Shown here: positions 58,701-64,000 of the stretch, piece after piece
How the letters are laid out: each line of letters begins with the position of its first letter
Position numbering within the stretch: position 1 is the stretch's first letter
From: Incurvaria masculella
Taxonomy: Eukaryota > Arthropoda > Insecta > Lepidoptera > Incurvariidae
Assembly (NCBI GenBank): GCA_946894095.1
Contig: OX335653.1
Location: 11,971,001-12,035,000 of the forward strand
Reading direction: 5' to 3'
DNA: 64,000 nt
Position numbers and translations under genes: made by a program
Notes under the pieces: model-generated
Database searches by the model: none
The model's input: only the letters and a program-made list of their open reading frames with translations
Told to the model about the DNA's origin: nothing

Positions 58701-58907
58701 GGAGATTTCAAGAGTTGTTTATGCCCACCTGGAAGACGATGTGCGAGAGGTTGTCAGCGTCCCTGTCGAGCGGCTCCAGCAGCTGCAGCCGCTTGCCGTC
58801 TAGCTCGAACAGGGTGCGCCCCTTCGGGAACACGGTGCTCAGCGCTATGTCCTCGCCAGGGGTGCCCACGATCGGCAGCTCCGCCGGCACGGTGCTCTGG
58901 TTGATTT
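31644..58907 (-). CDS. Cad99C: Protocadherin-15 orthologue Cad99C, 26 exons (5' partial)
   Basis: Twenty-six minus-strand exons with GT-AG introns and matching phases give 1,575 codons plus the stop. They encode eleven cadherin repeats, a membrane-proximal domain, one transmembrane helix and a cytoplasmic tail of about 235 residues. I recognise protocadherin-15/Cad99C from collinear features: PIGTTIFEG in EC2, RARNTKERF before an acidic EC2-EC3 linker, a Cys pair at the start of EC3, a calcium-free EC9-EC10 linker, and the [13 protein letters not shown] domain before the membrane. In Drosophila, Cad99C sits on apical microvilli of follicle cells and sets their length; vertebrate PCDH15 forms hair-cell tip links. 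The C-terminus TTTEL is a class I PDZ ligand. The first exon found lacks a start, so signal peptide and early EC1 are missing. Introns hold many transposon remnants, but no exon is broken. Confidence 0.92.
32163..32496 (-). CDS. Cad99C: Cad99C exon: cytoplasmic tail, second part
   Basis: 334 nt, Asn/Thr-rich low-complexity tail with a basic patch ([14 protein letters not shown]) before [12 protein letters not shown]. Confidence 0.85.
33001..33060. repeat. Partial MITE, TTACCATGG family
   Basis: GGGGGGTCATCATGGTAAGTTAAC and GGGTAAATAGCAGGTGAACAGG (given in part: GGTAAGTTAAC, AGCAGGTGAACAGG) match the left half of the element at 58007-58214. The right half is missing. Confidence 0.4.
33303..33553 (-). 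CDS. Cad99C: Cad99C exon: cytoplasmic tail, first part
   Basis: 251 nt. [17 protein letters not shown] opens the tail and DYLTKDNG closes it. The acceptor base restores the Arg codon split by the intron. Confidence 0.87.
33613..34149 (+). pseudogene. C-terminal part of Jockey reverse transcriptase
   Basis: The frame is open from the insertion point to a [56 protein letters not shown] and [12 protein letters not shown] are the late polymerase and C-terminal motifs of Jockey-clade elements. The catalytic FADD region is cut off by truncation. Confidence 0.85.
33613..34273 (+). mobile_element. 5'-truncated Jockey-type LINE with target duplication
   Basis: The fragment begins within a polymerase frame and runs to a 13-A tail. 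The flanks repeat AAATAGATA (33604-33612 and 34271-34279), a target-site duplication. It lies antisense in the Cad99C intron between the transmembrane and first cytoplasmic exons. The 5' truncation and A tail are the ordinary outcome of target-primed insertion. Confidence 0.85.
34654..34872 (-). CDS. Cad99C: Cad99C exon: stalk and transmembrane helix
   Basis: 219 nt, GC-rich. An Ala/Arg-rich stalk precedes a hydrophobic run ([20 protein letters not shown]) ending [10 protein letters not shown], one membrane span with a basic inner boundary. Confidence 0.87.
35516..35830 (+). repeat. Interspersed repeat with (GGAC)n microsatellite
   Basis: It starts ACCGGCCAAGTACGAGTCGG and ends GGCTTAGTAATAGGGTTCCG, with about ten GGAC units (one GAAC) inside at 35735-35795. 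Other copies are at 49732-50016 (inverted), 55082-55378, 55415-55720, 52885-52965 (fragment) and 59884-60003 (inverted, cut). This family is widespread in Lepidoptera; its class is unknown to me. Confidence 0.65.
35834..37471 (-). pseudogene. CR1/L2-like LINE polymerase fragment, frameshifted
   Basis: Successive minus-strand frames cover the polymerase: [15 protein letters not shown], then [44 protein letters not shown] and FADDTKFL (the active-site FADD), and finally [12 protein letters not shown] with [14 protein letters not shown]. At least three frame changes separate them. The 5' part is missing. The final frame runs on into the (GGAC)n repeat at 35830, so the last residues (about SWKTEPYY) are from that repeat. 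Confidence 0.8.
37908..38478. mobile_element. MITE with about 110-bp imperfect inverted ends
   Basis: AAATGGCTGAAACTGGGTTC near 37935 and its surroundings pair with GAACACAGATTCAGCCATTT near 38425. Further in, CTGCCTGTTCCAAGTGGTTGCGTTA pairs with AACGCAACCACTTGGCGCAGGCAG. The ends read approximately GGAGGTSRCGACA. No frame is enclosed. It lies in a Cad99C intron. Confidence 0.6.
38740..39005 (-). CDS. Cad99C: Cad99C exon: membrane-proximal domain
   Basis: 266 nt, phase 2 at the end. [20 protein letters not shown] and [17 protein letters not shown] correspond to the ferredoxin-like membrane-adjacent domain of protocadherin-15, a feature that separates this family from other cadherins. Confidence 0.88.
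39411..39638 (-). CDS. Cad99C: Cad99C exon: EC11
   Basis: 76 codons. [28 protein letters not shown] and [13 protein letters not shown] follow the repeat plan. Confidence 0.9.
39942..40237 (-). CDS. Cad99C: Cad99C exon: EC10-EC11
   Basis: 296 nt. [17 protein letters not shown] precedes the last calcium linker, [11 protein letters not shown], and the exon runs into EC11 (DTNVLQVK). Confidence 0.9.
40709..40862 (-). CDS. Cad99C: Cad99C exon: EC10 start
   Basis: 154 nt, leaving phase 1. [19 protein letters not shown] is the strand A-B region; CHITDGNQQ ends the exon. Confidence 0.87.
41271..41366 (-). CDS. Cad99C: Cad99C exon: EC9 end
   Basis: 32 codons. [19 protein letters not shown] leads into a calcium-free linker (SHSATVPPD), as in protocadherin-15 EC9-EC10. 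Confidence 0.88.
41570..41815 (+). repeat. SINE-like repeat in Cad99C intron
   Basis: The stretch carries GGATGGCTAATGCC, then a GGCTACATTGAACTG segment and GATGGTACCAACCCGGCGGG. It shares this order with 42610-42870 and, in part, 47690-47830. Confidence 0.45.
42177..42425 (-). CDS. Cad99C: Cad99C exon: EC8-EC9 linker and EC9
   Basis: 83 codons. It starts with the calcium linker DKNDNAPIF and includes [18 protein letters not shown]-rich with Ala-rich stretches. Confidence 0.9.
42605..42870 (+). repeat. SINE-like repeat in Cad99C intron
   Basis: A fuller copy of the repeat at 41570-41815, with GATATTAGCCCAATACACC, GGCTACATTGAACTGGATGG and GGATGGTACCAACCCGGGTG in order. Confidence 0.5.
43100..43185 (-). 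repeat. tRNA-derived SINE head
   Basis: On the minus strand, CTCGTAGCCTAGTGGCGCGG holds a Pol III A-box (TAGCCTAGTGG). CCTGGGTTCAATACCGACAT then supplies a B-box (GGTTCAATACC) at tRNA-like spacing. It is not a functional tRNA because no cloverleaf fits convincingly. Confidence 0.6.
44036..44245 (-). CDS. Cad99C: Cad99C exon: EC8
   Basis: 70 codons. [18 protein letters not shown], then [19 protein letters not shown], ending TTVDVQVE. Confidence 0.9.
44622..44706 (-). pseudogene. Partial duplicate of Cad99C EC7-EC8 exon
   Basis: The minus-strand text encoding [18 protein letters not shown] repeats the start of the neighbouring exon at high identity. A deletion of about 5 bases after the Gly-Thr codons throws off the frame, and homology is lost soon after. 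There is no acceptor at the matching place, so it is probably an unused relic of a local duplication. Confidence 0.7.
44738..44911 (-). CDS. Cad99C: Cad99C exon: EC7-EC8
   Basis: 58 codons. [18 protein letters not shown] is followed by the weak linker [11 protein letters not shown] and [15 protein letters not shown] partial copy of this exon lies just downstream (44622-44706). Confidence 0.9.
45802..45962 (-). CDS. Cad99C: Cad99C exon: EC7
   Basis: 161 nt. [19 protein letters not shown] is followed by [10 protein letters not shown] and ends DYETQK. Confidence 0.9.
46343..46466 (-). CDS. Cad99C: Cad99C exon: EC6-EC7 linker
   Basis: 124 nt, leaving phase 1. [19 protein letters not shown] is a complete calcium linker. 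Confidence 0.9.
46784..46924 (-). CDS. Cad99C: Cad99C exon: EC6
   Basis: 47 codons. [18 protein letters not shown] opens the exon and [12 protein letters not shown] closes it. Confidence 0.9.
47307..47417 (-). CDS. Cad99C: Cad99C exon: EC5-EC6
   Basis: 37 codons. The linker ([13 protein letters not shown]) lacks DxNDN. The same departure occurs at the corresponding vertebrate position. Confidence 0.87.
47905..47996 (-). CDS. Cad99C: Cad99C exon: EC5 end
   Basis: 92 nt; its first two bases complete a Met codon. It reads [19 protein letters not shown] and ends GIVE. Confidence 0.87.
48249..48363 (-). CDS. Cad99C: Cad99C exon: EC5
   Basis: 115 nt, ending in phase 1. [19 protein letters not shown] is followed by [10 protein letters not shown]. 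Confidence 0.9.
48793..48942 (-). CDS. Cad99C: Cad99C exon: EC4-EC5 linker
   Basis: 50 codons. [18 protein letters not shown] contains a complete calcium-binding linker. Confidence 0.9.
49489..49626 (-). CDS. Cad99C: Cad99C exon: EC4 middle
   Basis: 46 codons. [20 protein letters not shown] is the typical residue/strand E region of a cadherin repeat. Confidence 0.88.
49732..50016 (-). repeat. Interspersed (GGAC)n repeat, inverted copy
   Basis: Begins AGGGTTCCGTACCCAAAGGG and ends GCGAGCGCGACTCGCACTTGGCCGG in part, with CCGT units at 49788-49802. Shorter microsatellite than in the 55 kb copies. Confidence 0.6.
50540..50697. repeat. MITE with GCACGAAA...TTTCGTGC ends
   Basis: GATTGCACGAAAAGACGGCT at the left mirrors GTCCTTTCGTGCACTCGGCC at the right, and ACGTCACTTTTAG pairs loosely with CAAAGTGACGT. 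A better copy is at 55995-56155 and a decayed one at 50030-50150. Confidence 0.55.
50781..50975 (-). CDS. Cad99C: Cad99C exon: EC3-EC4
   Basis: 65 codons. [16 protein letters not shown] is a degenerate linker with one DxN; the exon ends LRVTDADL. Confidence 0.88.
51649..51867 (-). CDS. Cad99C: Cad99C exon: EC3
   Basis: 73 codons. It contains [18 protein letters not shown], then [13 protein letters not shown] and ends HLVIK. Confidence 0.9.
52140..52400 (+). repeat. AACCGACTTC-type lepidopteran repeat
   Basis: Begins AACCGACTTCAAAAAAGGAG and continues through a long T tract, TTCACCGATTACTCGAAGAC and AAAATCGGTTCAGTAGTTTGG in part. I know this as one of the most frequent dispersed repeats in moths and butterflies. 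It lies in a Cad99C intron. Confidence 0.6.
53206..54328. mobile_element. Element with perfect 167-bp terminal inverted repeats
   Basis: 53206-53372 and 54162-54328 are exact reverse complements as read. They contain GGACCGCCTTCAAAAAAACC near the tips and TTTTGAAGTCGGTGCCTTGG at the inner ends. The 789-bp interior has no long frame. On the minus strand it carries GGGTTTATAAAGGCTGG, a good TATA box. The perfect arms suggest a recent, non-autonomous foldback-type element. No target duplication could be fixed. Confidence 0.75.
54604..54753 (-). CDS. Cad99C: Cad99C exon: EC2-EC3 linker
   Basis: 50 codons. [20 protein letters not shown] leads to the acidic linker DDDDQDPSF, then a Cys pair (GCMMHEGAC) placed as in protocadherin-15 EC3. 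Confidence 0.9.
55082..55378 (+). repeat. Interspersed (GGAC)n repeat
   Basis: Runs from AACCGGCCAAGCGCCAGTCG to ACGGAACCCTAAAAA, with GGAC/AGAC units at 55300-55325. Another copy of the same orientation follows 37 bp later. Confidence 0.65.
55415..55720 (+). repeat. Interspersed (GGAC)n repeat, second tandem copy
   Basis: Runs from AACCGGCCAAGTGCGAGTCG to ACGGAACCCTAAAAA. It has the longest microsatellite in the window, about eleven GGAC units at 55622-55664. Confidence 0.65.
55843..56222. mobile_element. TTACCATGG-family MITE split by a second MITE
   Basis: The left half (GGGGTTACCATGGTAAGT to about 55994) and the right half (from about 56156 to 56222, ending CACCACAGTAACAGGGGG) correspond to the two halves of the element at 58007-58214. 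Between them sits a full MITE of the GCACGAAA family (55995-56155). Confidence 0.6.
55995..56155. mobile_element. GCACGAAA-family MITE nested in another MITE
   Basis: CCGGTTGCACGAAGAGACGG at the left mirrors CCTTTCGTGCACTCGGCC at the right. It interrupts the TTACCATGG-family element, so it arrived later. Confidence 0.6.
56674..56922 (-). CDS. Cad99C: Cad99C exon: EC2
   Basis: 83 codons. It begins [20 protein letters not shown], closely matching the protocadherin-15 EC2 start, and ends KYLLTVVAS. Confidence 0.9.
57190..57475 (+). repeat. SINE-like repeat in Cad99C intron
   Basis: TTGCGATTCGATAGGCTGGG and GTTGAGGCTAGCAGTGATTC repeat the order seen in the copy at 5853-6000. The downstream part carries the inverted CATTGAACTG/GGATGG-type text of the 42-kb copies. 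Confidence 0.4.
57545..57667 (-). CDS. Cad99C: Cad99C exon: end of EC1, EC1-EC2 linker
   Basis: 41 codons, phase 0 at both ends. [14 protein letters not shown] is a complete calcium-binding linker (DxNDNxP). Confidence 0.9.
58007..58214. mobile_element. TTACCATGG-family MITE, best copy
   Basis: GGTTACCATGGTAAGTTAAC at the left is the exact complement of GTTAACTTACCATGGTAACC at the right. The next bases (CGGGTGATTAGCAGGTGAAC) also pair imperfectly with the right arm. The unit is about 207 bp, in a Cad99C intron. Confidence 0.7.
58729..58907 (-). CDS. Cad99C: Cad99C exon: most of EC1
   Basis: Starts after acceptor TGTCGCAG with two bases completing a codon from a missing upstream exon, and ends SHIVFQ before GTGGGC. 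It contains [11 protein letters not shown], the usual LDRD motif of a cadherin repeat. Confidence 0.88.
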
Positions 58908-59883
58908 CTGCGACACCCGACACGATACATCAGGAAGCGACCTCGTTTTATCGAACTGGCATCTGCTGTCGTGATCAATGAATAGGGAATATGCTGGAAA
59001 TGTCTACCACTCGCTTTTTTGTGTATTAGCGCGTAATTGGGCGTAAGCCAGCCCTCACCACGTTGCCCGACGACGCCATTGATAAAATAGCTTTTTTGAT
59101 AGAAATTGATAGGAATTTAGAATCGATCGTTAAGCAAGGTCACATTTATCCAGAGAATTCCAAATTATGGGTACAGGGCCAGTGGCTAAATTGGTCTATC
59201 CTTGTAGATCATGATTTCTCAAGGGATTTTTTAAATTAAAATCTGTCAACGTTTAGGGGAAGGGAACCGTTAGGGCTTGGAAGAAGTTTAATTCGCAAAC
59301 GAGAGCATTTCGATAAATTTTCAAATCTCAGAGTCCTGCTGACTTCGTGACACTTTCAACGTGTCTTTGCTTTACAGTCGATTCTACATACGTACAAGTA
59401 GAGATATGAGAAGTCTGGGGAGAACCGACTGTTTTTCATCGAACTTTAACGCGGGCACCTACTAGTTACATCATGAACATTAACCGATATCACGACAATT
59501 TAGCTGTAGCATATATATCAAAAGTATTGACATAGTAAAAACGATTGGGGCACACGCCGTATAATTTGAACGGCAATAAATCGAGGCACGGTAATCAAGG
59601 AATATTGCAGAAAACGAGTTGATTAGGTTTTACGATCATCATTAATTACGAAAAGCCACGACCAGCAATACGTAAGGTAGGTAAGTGCATCCTTAATATT
59701 TTAATTTATTACGTAGTCATTTATCACGTTCTAAACGACCCATAAACAATTTAACCGCCTAAATAAAAGGCCACGGTAGAAGATTGCAGAGGCATGGCTA
59801 GTAAACGTCACTGTCATACTTTTTACAAGATTATGGCACGGTTCGAGTGATTTAAAATTGATTATATTTCCTCATTGTTGGTT

Positions 59884-60003
59884 TTAGGGTTCCGTACCCA
59901 AAGGGTGAAAACGGAACCCTATTACTAAGCCTTCGCTGTCCGTCCGTCCGTCTGTCACAGGGCTGTATCTCATAAACCGTAATAGGTTGGCAGCTGAAAT
60001 TTT
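59884..60003 (-). repeat. (GGAC)n repeat cut by LINE-like insertion
   Basis: The inverted copy begins AGGGTTCCGTACCCAAAGGG and stops at GCAGCTGAAATTTTCA, where other copies continue. GATTCAGATTCAGATTCAG starts immediately afterwards. Confidence 0.55.
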
Positions 60004-63000
60004 CAGATTCAGATTCAGATTCAGATAAAATTTATTTCTCTAGTAATTGTGGCAATAAGCCGGCTTTGCCGGGTGTGTCAGCTACATTTGATGTCTTGCG
60101 ACTAGTATGCATGTGCTGTTTGTTAAAAACTGATGAAGTTATACAAATTTAAATCCCTACTAGTTTTATTTTGTCGGTTGTCACGTAGTGGATTTTTGGT
60201 AAGCCACTACAGTGTTCATAGCTCCTTGGCCAAGGCTAATCCAATCGCCTTGCTCCCTCCGTGGTTTTACCTAATTAAAATCTTCCTTACCCTCAGAAAA
60301 AAAGAGAAACGAAAATGATAATTTCGTAGTGCGGCGACCATTTTGGGTCGCCCACTTTACCAGCAGCCTTCGCAAAGAGCGCACCTCTACAAACCGCGGT
60401 CCACCTACCGGTAACCCAACTTCAATTTAATACCTTTTAGCGATTGCTCACAGCCCTGTTCATTTAATTAAACTCATTTCCTCCTTGGTCGCTATTGACC
60501 TGGCTTTATTTTAGCTCCTCAAGCACCCTGTAACCATTTTACGGCGCCCACACCTCATTTTATTGTGAGCGCCCGTCTAAGTGTTTCGAAATTGACTTCA
60601 GCGGTTCCTGCGGGGCTCACCAAGTGGGCCCCAGTTATGTCTTCCGTTCACCCGAGACACGACTCGCCGATGGGCCGCCGTCGCCGGCAGCGACGTGGCG
60701 AGGTAGCCGAGCACGCTGGCCGGCCATCCGCGCAGCCGCGCCGATGCGCCCCGCGCCGAGCAGCGCTGAGCCACGCCGCCACGCCGTCGACCGGCGTTGA
60801 CGACGCGGCCGACACGCCGGCGCCGCTGCTCTGAGCCGACGCCCCGCGCGCCGCACCGCACGCGCGTGCACCCACCATGCTGCGCACCGACGTGGTCCAC
60901 CACTGAGTGAACCAACCACCAAGTTTTTCTACCCTTAACGGAGGCCTCAACGACAGACTTTCTAACTGCAAACCATTTATGTACCGCTTGAGCAATTTTG
61001 TTTAGTTTTCTTTGTAATAAACGTCCACCTTTATTCTCACTAAAATTGGTCGTATTCTTTTTCCCCGTCCCTGGTAGTACTTGGCTCGGCTACCCCCTAA
61101 GGGTACGCCTATTCTACATTTAATTTGGAGTGGTGGCGCGTGATGACGCGGACGGAGCCGACGCAAAAGCGAGGGTTCCGGTCGAACGTCACACTGGCAT
61201 CCACTGGTTCGGGGACGAGCAGGACTAGGAATCCTGTTTCTATTTTGCGCCCCACTCCAAACCGAGCTATGTACTGCCTGGGAGGGAAAAGGAATATTTA
61301 ATTTGTAAAAAGCCAGGTTTCTGTTGAGCCCTCCATTTTTTTTTTTCTCATTAATTGTTTGCTGTAACATTTTTACGTGTGATTGTTGTGTGCTAGTGAG
61401 CTATCGCATTGGTTGAGACGATAACGCGTTCGATTCGGCGATCGACCTAACCTTGAAACCATGTTTCGAAGTTGATTCGACCACCGAACGAGTAGATCCT
61501 GTTTACGCCCCACTCACTTCACACAGTACTTACGTTTCGCCTCCAGCTGAAAAACATAAATTCATTCCATGTTTAGCTGCCCTTGATAACTTCACATTGA
61601 ACTTAGATTTCACTACACAACATGGCCGCGCGACACAGCGCGAGCGATGTCTTTACTGCGCTCACTTTGAGACGACAGATTCATAATTTCGCATCGATAA
61701 TCTAAAACTTTTGATTCCCCGTTGGTATTTCGCGTTCACTTAAACTCGCCTAACACGCTCCCTCCTACTGAACTAGATACGGTCTCACGTTTTTTTTTTT
61801 CGTTCTGTTTTGGTTAGCGCTCGGTAGATCCCGCCTGTTACCCAGTATGATTCCGTTTTGTTTAATTTAGTTCAGACGGCGCGTGTGCCGTAGGAATTTT
61901 TACGAGTTGGTTTTTTCTTTGCTCGCGAAACTACCCACGTTTTTTTTTCTTTCCCTCGCTCCATCTAATTGTCGCGACGCGGAGCGGTCGCGCGGGCGCG
62001 TAGTTTCACGGCCCTGATCACCCAACCTCCATTCGTTGGGGACCATTTTTTTTCTTGAACTTTTGATGTCCATACTGTTTCCTCTCACTTACCTTGCGCA
62101 TGCACCTCGTGCGTTCCAAGACTTTCACAGCCCGATCACTCAACCTTCATTCGTTGGGGATCACTTTTTTAATTTTTTTTATTTTATAGTTTATTATGCG
62201 TGCATCTATGCGAAGTTAAGAACGTATTTCCGACCCGATCTCCCAACGCGCTCTGCATGTCAATTTATTTTTTTTTTGAATAAAGTGTTTTCATTTTATT
62301 ATATGGTTGACCGTTTTGGCGAGTGCCAAACGCCCTTGTTGCCCCGCGAACCTTAAGCGGAGGGGACACCAGTTTTTTTTAAACCCTTTTCTTGTGTAAT
62401 GTTTTCCTTCACCACAAGTCAAAACGTAGTTTGTATTCTGGCCTTGAGTTTAGAAGGCCCCGCGGATGTTTCATTTTTTTCCTTCAGTTTCTCTTCCTGC
62501 CGCCGGGACTAATACGTTCCACTTGGGAATGTCCCCGGCCGCATTTGTTTTTGACGGGCCCCACACCTTTATTGGCTCCCGCCCTTGCCCTCTGTTCGCG
62601 GACCTAATCGGACACTCTGCAACATTCGCGGCGCGCTTCTAACTCGTTTTCTATCCTATGGTAAATTTAAAATGTATTGAATGCGAATCCGAGCAAGTCG
62701 GCGCGTAATAAGTATTGATATTACTCGGCCGTTCGGACACGCGACGCGATCACGGCGGCGCGCACGCTGGCGAACGCCACCGAAATCGATTCGTCTCGTT
62801 CCGTCCGCGTCACAGCGGAACTGCAACAGTTCATTTCAGTTTTAATTCATTCACGAACGAAACTTTTCACCGGTCCTCGTATTGTAAAATATTTCAGTTG
62901 AGTAATTTTACTCGGCGCATTATGCCCACTTTTAGTTCCGTTTTTTCTTGTTTTGTGATTGTACTAGTGTAGGCGGCTAGGTTTCGGTTGAAGCGACGGC

Positions 63001-64000
63001 GCGCGCGCCGTGGCCGCGTGGGTGCCCGTGCGCTGAGCGCTTTTTAGGATCTAGGCACCTAGGTCATCTAGGTATTAAGGCGTGTTCACACTGTGCCAAA
63101 ATAATTTTTTTTTTTTCAAAATAATGTTTTGTTGTTTTGCCTCCAAGGCTACGATCATGCCCCTCCATTTATGTTAGCTCATCGCTGCGCTGGGCCTGAC
63201 CCTCCTTCATCCACTTCATGGATTGTGGATTTCCTTTAATGTTTTTTTACTTTATTTTTTTTTTCGCAATAAGGCTTCCGCTGCGCTGGGCCTGACCCTC
63301 CTTCATCCACTTCATGGATTGTGGATTCCTTTAATGTTTTTTTACTTTATTTATTTTTTTCTCGCAATAAGGCTTCCGCTGCACTGGGCCTCACCCTCCT
63401 TCATCCACTTCATGGGCTGTGAATCCTTTCAAAGTATTTTTTTTTAATTCTTTTTTAATTTTTTTTTTCTCTCGCAACATAGGCAGTTTGAACACGCGTC
63501 CTGTTTTTCTAACGGTATCATGCCAGACCGGCAGACCTAGACTGTGCCTCCTTACCACTACCTAGGCCCAAGTAGTAGTAAGTAGGTCGTTAAGTCCTTA
63601 AAGTTAAGCTTTTGAGTTTTTTAATTTTTCTTTATGGAGAGTTACCTATGTCCCTCTCTCACCTCGTTATTGGGCTATTTAATCCCTATACCGGTTCCCT
63701 TCGTAAAGCGGACCGTGTTTGGTTTTGTTGATTTATTTAGTTTGTTGTTTTGATAATGTTAGTACTTAGTTGCAGGGTACCTACTGGACTGTAGTGTCGT
63801 TTTGTTTTTTTTTACTTGTAGGTTCCCCGACGTCACCTCGCCAGCCATGCTGCTGGGTGCCGTCAGTGGTTAATTTATTTGATTTGTGTTAGTTTTAGTG
63901 ACGTCGTCTGGAGCGGCCCGCTCCCGCACCGGTCGTCCGGCTCGCGCCTTCGAGGGTCTGGACGGCCACTGCAAGGTGATGTCTGATCTTCCGCTGTAGG
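60004..64000 (-). other. Unresolved repeat-like tract, probable large retroelement
   Basis: In minus orientation the tract ends with ATAAATTTTATCTGAATCTG and further AATCTG units, the form of 3' tail seen on lepidopteran non-LTR elements. It replaces the rest of the (GGAC)n repeat at 60003. Inside are a GC-rich block (60640-60900), a minus-strand open stretch at 61130-61290 (including RNPRFCVGSVRVITRHHSKL), two diverged copies of a CCATTCGTTGGGGA unit (62007 and 62126), and three tandem units of about 97 bp (63180-63475). No polymerase motif was seen. The tract reaches the window edge, so it cannot be bounded. Confidence 0.35.
63180..63475. repeat. Three tandem units of about 97 bp
   Basis: Each unit has GCTGGGCCTGACCCTCCTTC or a close variant, CATCCACTTCATGG, and a T-rich end with CGCAATAAGGCTTCCGCTG. 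The third is the most diverged. Confidence 0.7.

Noticed and set aside
60565..60995. Overlapping GC-rich frames on both strands
   Set aside because: Low-complexity Arg/Ala/Pro text in several frames at once, without splice or start context.
61002..61370. Minus-strand frame as a possible Cad99C first exon
   Set aside because: No signal peptide, no similarity to EC1 and no phase-1 donor; it sits in repeat-like DNA.

Overview
The window looks like nuclear DNA of a moth or butterfly (Lepidoptera). The evidence is intron-rich genes with GT-AG splicing in an AT-rich background, animal genes with insect-type counterparts, and several interspersed repeats I recognise as typical of lepidopteran genomes: the CTGCTGGACGTAGGCCTCC repeat, an element carrying a (GGAC)n microsatellite, and the AACCGACTTCAAAAAAGGAGG repeat. 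No database search was run, so every family name comes from motif recognition.

Three host genes can be supported. (1) A plus-strand gene of eight exons at 5643-14036 encodes a 401-residue protein with a zeste-type Myb/SANT-like DNA-binding domain and a C-terminal coiled coil; all splice phases agree. A decayed copy of its last exon follows at once. (2) A single-exon plus-strand gene at 21326-21694 is prefoldin subunit 6. (3) A minus-strand gene occupies 31644-58907. Its 26 exons, all in phase, encode about 1,575 residues of a protocadherin-15/Cad99C orthologue: eleven cadherin repeats, a membrane-proximal domain, one membrane span and a cytoplasmic tail ending in a PDZ ligand. Its signal peptide and first residues were not found and probably lie upstream, perhaps outside the window. 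A possible terminal exon of an unidentified minus-strand gene sits at 22220-22380.

Most of the rest is mobile DNA. From left to right: a foldback element (about 150-810); a 2.6-kb DNA transposon with a two-exon DUF7869-like gene (1921-4510); an intact mariner (8376-9658) inside intron 3 of the zeste-like gene; a TTAA-flanked MITE (15707-16248); a complete Ty3/Gypsy-type retrotransposon with identical 101-bp LTRs and a 5-bp target duplication (17118-20935); a THAP-transposase remnant (24140-24880); and two Penelope-like fragments forming a giant inverted repeat (25726-27421). Inside Cad99C introns lie a 5'-truncated Jockey element (33613-34273), a frameshifted CR1-like LINE (35834-37471), several MITEs and SINEs, and a 1.1-kb element with perfect 167-bp inverted ends (53206-54328). 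The last 4 kb (60004-64000) is repeat-like and unresolved.

The observation most worth following is in the Gypsy-type element. The sequence just after its left LTR is not a tRNA-type primer site. It is a perfect 14-nt complement of a segment inside the LTR, the signature of Tf1-type self-primed reverse transcription.
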